Origin: an uncultured Oscillibacter sp.
Lineage (GTDB): Bacteria > Bacillota > Clostridia > Oscillospirales > Oscillospiraceae
Length of the DNA stretch: 30,528 nucleotides
Assembly: GCA_910585385.1 (NCBI GenBank)
Contig: CAJUDV010000029.1
Coordinates: forward strand, 1-30,528
Direction of reading: 5' to 3'
Positions 15,079-22,881 of the stretch are shown piece by piece; within the stretch, counting starts at the first letter, position 1; each line of letters opens with the position of its first letter. Both the position numbers and the translations under genes were made by a program. A model generated the notes under the pieces. That model searched no databases and was not told the origin of the DNA. It saw nothing but the letters and a program-made list of their open reading frames with translations.

Positions 15079-16287
15079 TTACGACTGATCCTGGCTCTGG
15101 TACGTCGTCAGGGAGACCGTCACATCCGAGACCGGGAGATCCCGGGGATGAATATCGCGGTCTGTGGCGCTGCGGCTGACGCCAAAGGAGAAGCTCCGCT
15201 GCATGGGGTTGGTGTCCTCGTCCGGCAGCACCCGGAACACCCGCGCCAGGGTTTCGCCGGGCTGCACATGGAGGGTGGGAAAACGCTCCCACCGGTTGGC
15301 GATGGTGACCGGCCGCATGACGGTGACGTCCTTTGGGGTCTTACCGTGGTTGGTCACGGTGTAGACAAGGTATGTCTCACCGCCGGAGGCCGGATGAGGG
15401 TGGGCGGAGACCGTCGGAAAGCTGCCGTCGGGGGACTGCATCCGGGTCTCGCGGAGGTAATAGCTGCTGGATTTTTCGGCAGTCAAATCCTTCACCGTCT
15501 CCGGGTCGACCTCCTCCAGGCTGCCGATGACTTTGCCGTACTCCGGCTCGTTGGGAGGCGTGGGTCTGGGCGGGTCGTCGCCGGACCGGGTCTCCACCGC
15601 GATCGTCACATCGCCGGGGGCCGGCGGCGTAACGCCGATGTCCACGCTGCCCGTCTCTTCATCCCAGCTGATGTCCGCGTCCAGCAGCTCCGGGAGCCGG
15701 GAGGCGGCGATGTAGTTGGTCCTGTCTCCGGCGGCATCGGTATAGGTGATGGTGGAGGGCACCTGTTGGCCGCTGGGGGCGGTCCAGGCCTCGCCCGCTT
15801 TCACCTGCTGTTCCCGCATGACCCGGGAGGACACCGTGGATTCCCGAATACGCAGATGTTTTGCGATTTCCCGGTTGCTCAGCTCCTCCACCAGTTTCAG
15901 CTCCAGCACCCGGCGGTAGCCCTCCGGCAGCTCCCGAACCAGGGAGACCAGGTATTGATAGCCATCCCCGCCGGTTTCCTGGGCGGGTGGGTCCCAGTCC
16001 TCCGGCAGGGGAACGGTCCGGCTCTGGAGGCGCGTCAGGTCCAATGCCGCGTTTTTGGCGGCGGTGACGGCGTAGCCCCCGGCCTTCTCCCAGCTGAGGG
16101 CGGACACCAGTTCCCATTTCTGGATGAGACGGAGCCAGGCCTGCTGGGCGGCATCCTCAGCCTGCTCCGGACTTCCCAGAATCCGCAGGGCCACCGCGTA
16201 GATCTTTTTCTCCATGGCCTCGTAGAGCCGGGTGAACTTCTGCCGGTCCGCCTCGGTCTCCAGCATGGCCAGGAACATTGTCAGCAT
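15079..16287 (-). CDS. Chimeric protein: ECF sigma factor fused to a surface-protein-like domain
   Basis: The product is 402 residues. Residues 1-158 are an ECF sigma factor, with region 2 around YAVALRILGSPEQAEDAAQQ and the region 4 HTH around NREIAKHLRIRESTVSSRVM. By hand about 103 of 158 positions match the divergent neighbour at 16572-17105 without gaps. At residue about 160 the alignment stops. The rest resembles a copper-amine-oxidase-N-like stalk repeat (STITYTDAAGDRTNYIAA, then LLDADISWDEETGSVDIG) plus a beta-rich domain typical of secreted proteins. There is no signal peptide or membrane segment in between. ATG 16287 has AGGAGGGG, and a good promoter lies upstream, so it is probably expressed. 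It is most simply a deletion joining a sigma gene to a former downstream exported-protein gene. Whether the sigma part still works is unknown. Confidence 0.8.
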   Translation of the reverse strand: MLTMFLAMLETEADRQKFTRLYEAMEKKIYAVALRILGSPEQAEDAAQQAWLRLIQKWELVSALSWEKAGGYAVTAAKNAALDLTRLQSRTVPLPEDWDPPAQETGGDGYQYLVSLVRELPEGYRRVLELKLVEELSNREIAKHLRIRESTVSSRVMREQQVKAGEAWTAPSGQQVPSTITYTDAAGDRTNYIAASRLPELLDADISWDEETGSVDIGVTPPAPGDVTIAVETRSGDDPPRPTPPNEPEYGKVIGSLEEVDPETVKDLTAEKSSSYYLRETRMQSPDGSFPTVSAHPHPASGGETYLVYTVTNHGKTPKDVTVMRPVTIANRWERFPTLHVQPGETLARVFRVLPDEDTNPMQRSFSFGVSRSATDRDIHPRDLPVSDVTVSLTTYQSQDQS

Positions 16288-16318
16288 GGGAGATCCCCTC
16301 CTTTGTCTCAGTGGTACC

Positions 16319-16347
16319 ACTATAACAGGGACGTTTGAAAACGTCAA
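16319..16347 (-). promoter_or_regulatory. Sigma-A promoter of the chimeric sigma gene
   Basis: Minus strand: TTGACG (16347-16342), 17 bp, TATAGT (16324-16319). The start site would lie about 25 bp before the AGGAGGGG ribosome binding site. Confidence 0.8.
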
Positions 16348-16571
16348 AGTATCCCAGGGTTTGGGGAAATTTTTTAAAAAGCGTCAAATATCAAGGGCTG
16401 CTGCGGGCGGCGTGCCTGCCGCCCTGGAAATTGTTGCATTGTACATTCACGGCGGATGCGTGTATTGTTGAGAGAGGAAAATTTTTTGCAAAATGGTGTA
16501 ATACTTTCTCCGCTCCATCCGTTTACCGGGTAGAAGCGGCACCAATTCAACAGAGAAAGAGGGGAGCTTTC

Positions 16572-17105
16572 ATGCTTGCAATCTGCCTTGCCATGCTGGA
16601 GACCGAAGGGGACCGGCGGCGGTTTACGCATCTCTACGAGGCATATGAGAAGAAAATCTACGCGGTGGCCCTGCGCCTCCTGGGGGATCAGCCCCGGGCG
16701 GAGGACGCCGCCCAGCAGACGTGGCTCCAGCTGCTGCGCCGGTGGGAGCGGGTGTCCGCCCTGCCCTGGGAGGAGACGGAGGGGTACGTGGTCACCGCAG
16801 CCAAGAACTGCGCCCTGGACATCCTCCGGGCAGAGCGGCGGACCACCGCCTTTCCCGAGGACTGGGACCCGCCGGCCCGGGAGGAGCGTCAGGACGAGTA
16901 CGACTACCTGGTGTCCTTGATCCGGGCCCTGCCGGAGAGCTACCGGAGGATTTTAGAGCTCAAGTGCGTGGAGGAGTGGACCAATAAGGAGATCGCCCGG
17001 CGGCTGGGGCTCAAGGAGTCCACGGTGGCGGTGCGCGTCCTGCGGGGGAGAACCATGCTGAAAGAGCGGCTGGAGAGGGAGGGATACACCTATGCGGCAG
17101 TTTGA
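16572..17105 (+). CDS. ECF-type RNA polymerase sigma factor
   Basis: The product is 177 residues, beginning MLAICLAMLETEGDRRRF. Region 2 is IYAVALRLLGDQPRAEDAAQ and WLQLLRRWERVSALPWEE. Region 4 contains LPESYRRILELKCVEEW and the HTH NKEIARRLGLKESTVAVRVL, with a normal basic C-terminal helix (RGRTMLKERLEREGY) that the fused paralogue lacks. The ATG at 16572 is preceded by GAGGGGAG; longer in-frame starts upstream run through the intergenic region and are rejected. Its last 14 bases overlap the next gene, so it is coupled to the anti-sigma-like protein. It is divergent from its fused paralogue across 284 bp. Confidence 0.93.
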   Translation: MLAICLAMLETEGDRRRFTHLYEAYEKKIYAVALRLLGDQPRAEDAAQQTWLQLLRRWERVSALPWEETEGYVVTAAKNCALDILRAERRTTAFPEDWDPPAREERQDEYDYLVSLIRALPESYRRILELKCVEEWTNKEIARRLGLKESTVAVRVLRGRTMLKERLEREGYTYAAV

Positions 17106-18237
17106 CGCCCTTTTGCGCCAGGGACTGATGGAGGCAAACCTGGCCCAATATGAGAACGTGCTGGAGCGGGCGGACGACCGGGAGGCGGACTTCTCGCCCA
17201 AGTACCGCCGGGAGCGGATGCGGCTTTTGGCGGACCCCTGGGGCTGGGAGAAGCGCCAGCCGGAGCGGCCCATGCTGCGCCGGGGGATCACCCGGGGCGT
17301 GGCCGTGGCGGCTGCGGTGATCCTGCTGGCTGTGACGGCGGTGGCGGTCTCCGCTCCGCTGTGGATCGCCTTCTTCGGCGGGCTGGACCAGCGGCAGCAG
17401 GAGATTATCAGCGATATGGAGATCAGCGGCGAGAAGGCGGAGAAAACAGCTCCGGAAGAGACCCCGTCGGAGAATCTTCTGCCGCCGCCGGCCGAGCACG
17501 GCGGTGTGACGGTCACACCCCTGCGCATCCTGGGGGCGAAGAACCAGCTCTATCTGGTGCTGGAGATCCGCGCGCCGGAGGGGACGGTGTTCCATCCGGA
17601 GGATGATCTGCATCTCTCCGGCAGCCTCCGTCCGTCCGACAAATGGCGGGCGGAACATCGGGGAGAAATAGCCGCGGCTTCCGGCAGCGTCACCGTGCTG
17701 GAGGCCGGAACCAGGGAGCCCAACGTGCTGGTGGTCGTTCTGGAGGAAATGGTATCCTATGAAGTCGGAGGCTCTACCTACCAGCTCCGGCAGCTCCAGC
17801 GAAAGACAGCGGACAGGGAGTATGAGACGATATTCGGCGGCTGGGACCCGGAAACGGGACCCACGGATCGCTGGGATATCCCCATCCCGGAGGATCTGAA
17901 CAAGGACCAGGTGCTGGAGCCACAGGTGGAGGGCATGGTTATGACACAGGGTGAAAAGCGCATGACGCTGCTGTCCATGAGCGTCTCTCCTCTGGGAGTC
18001 TGGTGGAAGTACCGGCTGGAGGGCGAGGACCCGTGGCCCCAGGTCCGCATGGCTCTGCGGATGAAGGACGGCAGTGAGATCAAGGCGGACCCCAGCCAGA
18101 TGACCACGGGCGACACGGGCTCCGGCCTCACGGGAAGCGTGCGCTTTGAAAAGCCCGTGGACCTCAGCCAGGCGGAGGCGGTGCTGTGGGAGGACGTGGT
18201 GATTCCCCTGGAACAGCCGGAACAGGGCATGGAATAG
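17092..18237 (+). CDS. Single-pass membrane protein, putative anti-sigma factor (DUF4179-like)
   Basis: The product is 381 residues. The cytoplasmic N-terminus (1-68; MRQFDALLRQGLMEANLAQY, then READFSPKYRRERMRLLADP) is followed by one membrane helix (about 70-97, VAVAAAVILLAVTAVAVSAP). The extracytoplasmic region of about 280 residues contains GGVTVTPLRILGAKNQLYLVLEI, a pattern close to DUF4179-type ectodomains. The FSPKYRRERMRLLADP segment resembles the sigma-binding N-terminus of related Firmicute anti-sigma proteins. The gene overlaps the sigma gene by 14 bp. The likely role is sequestering that sigma factor at the membrane and sensing an envelope signal, inferred from architecture and position. 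Confidence 0.8.
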   Translation: MRQFDALLRQGLMEANLAQYENVLERADDREADFSPKYRRERMRLLADPWGWEKRQPERPMLRRGITRGVAVAAAVILLAVTAVAVSAPLWIAFFGGLDQRQQEIISDMEISGEKAEKTAPEETPSENLLPPPAEHGGVTVTPLRILGAKNQLYLVLEIRAPEGTVFHPEDDLHLSGSLRPSDKWRAEHRGEIAAASGSVTVLEAGTREPNVLVVVLEEMVSYEVGGSTYQLRQLQRKTADREYETIFGGWDPETGPTDRWDIPIPEDLNKDQVLEPQVEGMVMTQGEKRMTLLSMSVSPLGVWWKYRLEGEDPWPQVRMALRMKDGSEIKADPSQMTTGDTGSGLTGSVRFEKPVDLSQAEAVLWEDVVIPLEQPEQGME

Positions 18238-18354
18238 GCCATGGAAATATCACTAAATATTTTTGAAATCATGAAATATAACGCGCTTTCCCACCGTTTA
18301 CCTGACAGAACGGGGAGGACATCCCCTGACAAAGAGACAGAAAGGAAGAATATT

Positions 18355-19776
18355 ATGAAGTATACAAGACCCATTCGATCCCTGCTCTGCGGCCTGGGGG
18401 CGGCCCTGCTGCTTTTGACCTGCCTGCCCGCCTCCGCTCTGGCGGCGGAAAAGAGCTTTACCTCCATGTTCCCCGGCTATGCCGACGGGGCCAGGGACCC
18501 CAAGGCCGCCGAGGCGGTGCTTGCCGGCATGGGCACCCTCATCGGCCAGAAGCAGACTGTAAACGGCGTCACCCTCACCCTGGAGGGAGCTCTCTGGAAC
18601 AAGGATAAAATGCTGCTGTCCTTCACCATTGACGGCGCCAGCATCCCCAAGGACGTCCCCGACGGCTTTCATTTTAGCCGGGACGTCATGCAGGTCACTC
18701 TGGCGGAGCACCAGCGGGAGACCTACGTCCGGAGTGAGATGGAGGAGACGGAAAAGCTCCTGGCCGAAACCCGCACGCCTTCCACCAAAGAGGAGCTGGA
18801 CGCCCGGGTGAAGGAGGCCCTGGGCCGCGGCAAGCCCAAGCTCTTCCACCTGCCCACCCTGGTCCGCGGCGGCGGGAAGGAGCGGCTGCTGGTGAGCGTC
18901 TCTATCCTTCCCTACGTGGAAAAGCCAGAGCTGACGGTCCATATGGAGAGCCTGGTGCTCTACAAAAACGCCGAGGGTAAATACTGGCCCCGTTCCTATG
19001 ACGGCTATGAGCCCCTCACCCTGGTGTCAGGGCCCTTTGACTTCACCTTCACGGCGGAGAGGCACTTGAAGCCCCTGGTCTACACCGGCGCGGTGGACGT
19101 CACGGTGCAGGGCATCCCTGTCCAGGTGCAGAAGATCACCGTCACCGCCTTTGGCGCTGAGGCGGAGTGTGAAACCCTCCAGAAGCTGGACCTCCAGAAC
19201 GACTACACGAACGAGACCCTAAAGCTGGACCCCGTCCGCCTCAACGGCGTCTGGACGAAGGATGGTCAGCCCCTGAAGGGCACCATGGACGGCCGCATGG
19301 GCGGGAGCATTTTCACCCCGGACCCGCGGTTGGGGAAGGCCTGGGTGAGCACCGAAAACTCCCACCCCTATGCCGTCGACCCCGCCTCCGTGACGGCGGT
19401 GGACCTGGGCGGCGTCCGGGTGGAGCTCAGCAAGCTGACGCTCCAGGAGAACCCGCCCCTCCAGGAAATGATGATCGCTCCCATCTATTCCGGGACGGAG
19501 GAGAAGAAGGAAGATCTGACGCCCGCCCAGATTGCCCAGGCCGAAGCGGAGCGTGAGAAGAAGCTGGAGGAGGCCAAAAAGATCGCCTACCAGGACCTGA
19601 GCACCGCCTCCAAGGAGATGCAGGCCAAAATCTTAGAGGCCCGGAAGCTCATCATCAACTCCACCAGCTGGGTAGCCGACGGATTTGATGCCTGCGTCAC
19701 TGACAAAGACGGCAAACAGGTACCGGTCCCCCACTTCTCCGACCTCTTCCCCGGCTGGGAGATGCCCAAGGCATGA
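18355..19776 (+). CDS. Secreted protein with DUF4179/DUF5643-like domain
   Basis: The product is 473 residues. A classical signal peptide (MKYTRPIRSLLCGLGAALLL, cleavage after ASALA near residue 31) precedes a DUF4179-like region (KSFTSMFPGYADGARDPKAA, then TVNGVTLTLEGALWNKDKML). A second beta-type domain follows. A charged helical stretch lies near residues 390-435 (PAQIAQAEAEREKKLEEAKK), and the product ends with HFSDLFPGWEMPKA. No catalytic motif is recognised. The ATG at 18355 is chosen over an in-frame ATG at 18241 because it has AAAGGAAG and starts the signal peptide directly. It follows the anti-sigma-like gene by 117 bp and shares its type of ectodomain. It may be a soluble partner, decoy or target of that signalling module. 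Confidence 0.8.
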   Translation: MKYTRPIRSLLCGLGAALLLLTCLPASALAAEKSFTSMFPGYADGARDPKAAEAVLAGMGTLIGQKQTVNGVTLTLEGALWNKDKMLLSFTIDGASIPKDVPDGFHFSRDVMQVTLAEHQRETYVRSEMEETEKLLAETRTPSTKEELDARVKEALGRGKPKLFHLPTLVRGGGKERLLVSVSILPYVEKPELTVHMESLVLYKNAEGKYWPRSYDGYEPLTLVSGPFDFTFTAERHLKPLVYTGAVDVTVQGIPVQVQKITVTAFGAEAECETLQKLDLQNDYTNETLKLDPVRLNGVWTKDGQPLKGTMDGRMGGSIFTPDPRLGKAWVSTENSHPYAVDPASVTAVDLGGVRVELSKLTLQENPPLQEMMIAPIYSGTEEKKEDLTPAQIAQAEAEREKKLEEAKKIAYQDLSTASKEMQAKILEARKLIINSTSWVADGFDACVTDKDGKQVPVPHFSDLFPGWEMPKA

Positions 19777-19821
19777 TCCCCGTTTTGTCACCGATTTGTT
19801 ACACATCCCCCCGGCGGGCTG

Positions 19822-19830
19822 TGCTATGAT
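19822..19830 (+). promoter_or_regulatory. Possible extended -10 promoter of LURP-one-like gene
   Basis: TGCTATGAT (extended -10 TGN plus TATGAT at 19825-19830) lies 32 bp before the start. No -35 is found at 17 bp; TTGTTA is 23 bp away. Confidence 0.4.
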
Positions 19831-19862
19831 AGGTCCATCTGATGGAAACGGAGGGACCGTCC

Positions 19863-20333
19863 ATGCGGCTCTATTTCAAACAGCGATTCTTCTCCTGGTT
19901 TGACAGCTATGACATCTACGACGAGGCGGGGAACACCGTCTACACCGTGGAGGGCCAGCTCTCCTGGGGCCACTGCCTCCATATCCTGGACCATACCGGG
20001 AACCACGTCGGCACCGTCCAGGAGCGGGTCTTTACCCTGCTGCCAAAGTTTGAGCTCTACCAGGGCGGGGAGTACATCGGCTGCATCCAGAAGGAGTTCT
20101 CCTTTTTCCGCCCCCGGTTTGACATCGACTGCTTCGGCTGGCAGGTGGAGGGGAGCTTCTGGGAGTGGGACTACACCGTCCGGGAGCCCTGCGGCGCCGT
20201 GGTGGCGGTTATCTCCAAGGAGCTTTTGAACTGGACGGACACCTACTCCATCGAGGTGGCAGACCCCGGGAACGCCCTGTACGCACTAATGCTGGTGCTG
20301 GCCATCGACGCGGAGAAGTGCTCAAGGAATTGA
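19863..20333 (+). CDS. LURP-one-related (YxjI-like) protein
   Basis: The 156-residue soluble protein starts MRLYFKQRFFSWFDSYDIYD. The pattern of short beta strands with alternating D-x-x-G turns (DEAGNTVYTVEGQL, DHTGNHVGTVQERVF, YQGGEYIGCIQKEF) is typical of the LURP-one/YxjI tubby-like fold. Biochemical function of the family is unknown. The ATG at 19863 has GGAGGG eight bases upstream; an in-frame ATG at 19842 precedes that site and is rejected. It converges on trmD across a bidirectional terminator. Nothing nearby indicates a pathway. Confidence 0.85.
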   Translation: MRLYFKQRFFSWFDSYDIYDEAGNTVYTVEGQLSWGHCLHILDHTGNHVGTVQERVFTLLPKFELYQGGEYIGCIQKEFSFFRPRFDIDCFGWQVEGSFWEWDYTVREPCGAVVAVISKELLNWTDTYSIEVADPGNALYALMLVLAIDAEKCSRN

Positions 20334-20334
20334 G

Positions 20335-20368
20335 AAAAACAGCCAGGCGCGGAATGCGCCTGGCTGTT
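20335..20368. terminator. Bidirectional terminator between LURP-one-like gene and trmD
   Basis: AACAGCCAGGCGC (20338-20350) and its perfect complement (20356-20368) enclose the loop GGAAT. The minus strand has a TTTTT run, so it is strongest for rimM-trmD. The plus strand has only GGTTATT. Confidence 0.85.
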
Positions 20369-20370
20369 GG

Positions 20371-21135
20371 TTATTCGGCCGCCTCCGCGGCAAGCTCGTC
20401 CTTTGCCTGCCGGAGGACCTTTTTCTCCGCCTTGGTGGTGAGCTGCGTTTCGTCGAATCTTGCAAAGAGGTCCGGACGGCGGCGCATGGTGCGCTTGTAG
20501 CTCTCCTTCTTCCGCCAGTCCGCCACCTTGCCGTGGTCGCCGGAGAGGAGGACCTCCGGCACCGCCCGGCCGTGCCACACCGCCGGGCGGGAGTACTGGG
20601 GATACTCCAAAAGGCCGTTCCAGTGGCTCTCCTCCTGAAAGCACTCCGGGTCCGGCAGGACGCCGGGGACCATGCGGCACACCGCGTCCGCCACCGCCAT
20701 GGCGGGGATCTCCCCGCCGGTGAGGACGAAGTCCCCCACGCTGATCTCCTCGTCCACGCACTCGTCCAGAAACCGCTGGTCCACGCCCTCGTAGTGGCCG
20801 CAGACTAAGATCAGGTGATCGTAGGCGGCGTGGAGCTCCCTGGCGGTCTCCTGGGTAAAGGTCCTGCCGCAGGGGGAGAGGAAGATGGTCCGCCCGGGGC
20901 CGTGGACTTCCGTGACGTGGGCCCAGCAGCGGTACAGGGGGTCCGCCTGCATCACCGCCCCCCGGCCCCCGCCGTAGGGGTAGTCGTCCACCTGCATCTG
21001 TTTGTTGGTGGTATACTCCCGGATCTGGTGGGACCGGATGGCGATGTATCCCCGCTCCTGGGCCCGGCCCAGGATGCTGACGCCCAGCATGGCGTCCACG
21101 GAGTCGGGGAAGAGGGTGAGGATGTCAATTCTCAT
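20371..21135 (-). CDS. trmD: tRNA (guanine-N1-)-methyltransferase
   Basis: The product is 254 residues starting MRIDILTLFPDSVDAMLGVS. TrmD methylates G37 of tRNAs with SAM, preventing +1 frameshifting. Signature segments are QVDDYPYGGGRGAVMQADPL, FLSPCGRTF, LVCGHYEGVDQRFLDE, the SAM-knot SVGDFVLTGGEIPAM and PQYSRPAVWHGRAVPEVLLSG. The ATG at 21135 overlaps the end of rimM by 11 bp and has GGGAGGGG inside rimM, so translation is coupled. A short extra C-terminal segment (about 20 residues, Ala/Lys-rich) follows the usual family end. Confidence 0.97.
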   Translation of the reverse strand: MRIDILTLFPDSVDAMLGVSILGRAQERGYIAIRSHQIREYTTNKQMQVDDYPYGGGRGAVMQADPLYRCWAHVTEVHGPGRTIFLSPCGRTFTQETARELHAAYDHLILVCGHYEGVDQRFLDECVDEEISVGDFVLTGGEIPAMAVADAVCRMVPGVLPDPECFQEESHWNGLLEYPQYSRPAVWHGRAVPEVLLSGDHGKVADWRKKESYKRTMRRRPDLFARFDETQLTTKAEKKVLRQAKDELAAEAAE

Positions 21136-21631
21136 CGGCTGCCATCCCCTCCCAGACATGGATCTCCATGCGGTTTTCCTCCATGTCGATGGATTTGATA
21201 AACACGTCCTTTACGGCGGGCACCAGGAACTCCCGATGGCCCCGGACGGTGTAGAGCTTGTGAGCGGGGTAGAGATCCACCGCCGTCAGCTCCCCCAGGC
21301 ACTGGCCGCTGTCCGCGTCGTAGACGTCCAGGCCCAGCAGCTCGTCGTCGAAATACTCCCCCGCCGGCAGCCGGGCGTCCTCCCGGCGGATAGAGAGGTC
21401 TTTGCCCTTTAGGGCCAAGGCGGCGTTCATGTCGTCCACGCCGGGGAACTTCGCCAGCACCAGGCTCTTGTGGACGCGGCAGGCGGTGGGGGAGACGGGG
21501 CTGCCGTCCAGCAGAAAGGTTTTGAATTTGGTGAGAAAAGCCGGGTCGCCATCCAGGGGCTGGATGCGGACCTCACCCCGGATGCCGTGGGCATTGACAA
21601 TTTGGCCGACTTTGATGGTCTCCAGTTTCAT
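21125..21631 (-). CDS. rimM: Ribosome maturation factor RimM
   Basis: The product is 168 residues beginning MKLETIKVGQIVNAHGIRGE, the RimM N-terminal signature. A C-terminal PRC-barrel follows, about residues 90-165 (YFDDELLGLDVYDADSGQCL, then HREFLVPAVKDVFIKSID). RimM assists 30S head assembly with S19. The ATG at 21631 has AAGGAG. Unlike the common ffh-rpsP-KH-rimM-trmD-rplS order, rimM is here the first gene of its transcript, with its own promoter at 21661-21689, and trmD is followed by a terminator. Confidence 0.97.
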   Translation of the reverse strand: MKLETIKVGQIVNAHGIRGEVRIQPLDGDPAFLTKFKTFLLDGSPVSPTACRVHKSLVLAKFPGVDDMNAALALKGKDLSIRREDARLPAGEYFDDELLGLDVYDADSGQCLGELTAVDLYPAHKLYTVRGHREFLVPAVKDVFIKSIDMEENRMEIHVWEGMAADEN

Positions 21632-21660
21632 GGGAACGCTCCTTCTGTGTGATGAGGATA

Positions 21661-21689
21661 AGTATACCGTTTTTTTAAGGACAAGACAA
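21661..21689 (-). promoter_or_regulatory. Sigma-A promoter of rimM-trmD
   Basis: Minus strand: TTGTCT (21689-21684), 17 bp, TATACT (21666-21661), 30 bp upstream of the rimM start. Confidence 0.8.
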
Positions 21690-21952
21690 GAGGCCGCGAA
21701 AAAGTCTCTTTTTAAATCGGCGCTGCGCAGTGCCGCTGTTCAAAGTGACCCGTCAGATCATTCATAGAGGGGCAGCCGCCGGCGCGAGAGCCCGTCCGGC
21801 GGCTGCCAGATACGCGGAGTCAGCTGTACGTCATTTCATTGAATTTTATTTCACTCAAGCAGTTTCGGCCAACATGCCGGAGTTTCCAATCACCGGCATG
21901 TCTTTTAAAAAGAAACGGGAAACTGGGAATCGGAAGAAATTCCGGGGAACAG

Positions 21953-21981
21953 TTGAATTTTAACATGGTCTTAACTATAAT
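21953..21981 (+). promoter_or_regulatory. Sigma-A promoter of the E2-fold/CLC operon
   Basis: TTGAAT (21953-21958), 17 bp, perfect TATAAT (21976-21981). The short leader contains a small hairpin, AGAGG AGCG CCTCT (21990-22003). No fluoride-riboswitch core was recognised in it. Confidence 0.85.
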
Positions 21982-22029
21982 ACTATCAAGAGGAGCGCCT
22001 CTAGTTTAGGAAAGAACGAGGGAGATAAT

Positions 22030-22872
22030 ATGAGACCGGACGGAACGCGGGTGACAAACCTGAGCCCCATTGTGCAGGCTCTGCCCTATATCATGCCCCG
22101 CCGCTTTGACGCCCAGAACTGGGCCAGCGACTACGTGGATGAGGATATTGTAAAGGGCTATATCCGCCAGAAGCGGCGGGAGGGGCGGCAGGTGACTCAT
22201 ATGAGCGTGCTGGTGGCCGCTTACTACAAGGCGGCGCTGGAGCACCCCAAGGTGAATTACTTCATCATGAACCGCAAGGTCTATAAACGGAACCACTTTT
22301 GCTTCAGCTTCGTGATCTTAAAGACCCGGGCGGACGGCACGCCGGACGAGACCACCCTGAAAATCTTCCTGGAGCCGGAGGACGACGTGTTCTCCATCAG
22401 CCGGAAGATCAAGGAGAACGTGGAGCTGAACCAGAACCGGGTCCACAACAACAACACCGACAAATTCGCCAATATGGCCTTCCGGATTCCCGGCCTTGCC
22501 CGGTTTGTCTTCGGCCTGGCCTATCATCTGGACATCCACGGCCTGCTGCCCCGGAAGATCATCGACCTGAGCCCTTTCCACACCAGCCTCTTTATCACCA
22601 ACCTGGCCTCCATCAACACCAGCTACATCTTTCACCACTGCTATGAGTTTGGCACCACCAGTGTGTTCGTCTGCATGGGTAAGCCGGTGCCGGACCCGCT
22701 TGCCCCGGCGGGCAGCCGGAAAAAGCACATGCCCCTGGGCGTGGTCATGGACGAGCGTGTTGCCACGGGCATCGAGTACTCCCGCTTCTTCGCCGCGTTT
22801 GAGCGGTACCTGAAAAAGCCGGAGCTGCTGGAGTGCCGTCTGGACGGAAAAGCGGTCCTGGCGGGTATGTGA
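22030..22872 (+). CDS. CAT/E2-acyltransferase-fold protein lacking the catalytic His and Asp
   Basis: The product is 280 residues. Sequence features match the catalytic-domain fold of 2-oxoacid dehydrogenase E2/chloramphenicol acetyltransferases: HMSVLVAAYYKAALEHPKVN in the first third, HTSLFITNLASIN in the middle, and a closing helix EYSRFFAAFERYLKKPELL. There is no lipoyl or E1-binding domain. The canonical C-terminal motif DHRxxDG reads D241-E-R-V-A-T-G247, so the catalytic His is Glu242 and the Asp is Thr246. Classical acyl transfer is therefore unlikely. It starts at ATG 22030 after GGGAG and is followed 9 bp later by the CLC gene, so they are co-expressed. No E1 or E3 gene is nearby. 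The role is unknown. Confidence 0.8.
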   Translation: MRPDGTRVTNLSPIVQALPYIMPRRFDAQNWASDYVDEDIVKGYIRQKRREGRQVTHMSVLVAAYYKAALEHPKVNYFIMNRKVYKRNHFCFSFVILKTRADGTPDETTLKIFLEPEDDVFSISRKIKENVELNQNRVHNNNTDKFANMAFRIPGLARFVFGLAYHLDIHGLLPRKIIDLSPFHTSLFITNLASINTSYIFHHCYEFGTTSVFVCMGKPVPDPLAPAGSRKKHMPLGVVMDERVATGIEYSRFFAAFERYLKKPELLECRLDGKAVLAGM

Positions 22873-22881
22873 GGTGCCGCC

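Larger units (their letters stand above)
21632..22029. other. Gene-free 398-bp spacer with two hairpins between divergent units
   Basis: It holds the rimM promoter at one end and the promoter of the E2-fold gene at the other. Between them are a 12-bp hairpin, GGCAGCCGCCGG (21771-21782) with its complement at 21796-21807, and a 9-bp hairpin, ACATGCCGG (21872-21880) with CCGGCATGT (21893-21901) followed by CTTTT. The stretch 21810-21960 is more AT-rich than its surroundings. No ORF with a ribosome binding site and normal codon use is present. A small RNA is possible but unproven. Confidence 0.6.

Noticed and set aside
18241..18354. Earlier ATG for the secreted DUF4179-like protein
   Set aside because: It lacks a good ribosome binding site and would place 38 residues before an otherwise classical signal peptide.
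21730..21963. Open frame of 77 codons in the rimM upstream spacer
   Set aside because: It has no ribosome binding site, atypical codon use, and runs through both hairpins and the -35 of the next promoter.
21982..22029. Possible fluoride riboswitch before the E2-fold/CLC operon
   Set aside because: Expected because of the CLC-F-like product, but the leader is under 50 bases and shows only a five-bp hairpin without the conserved crcB core.
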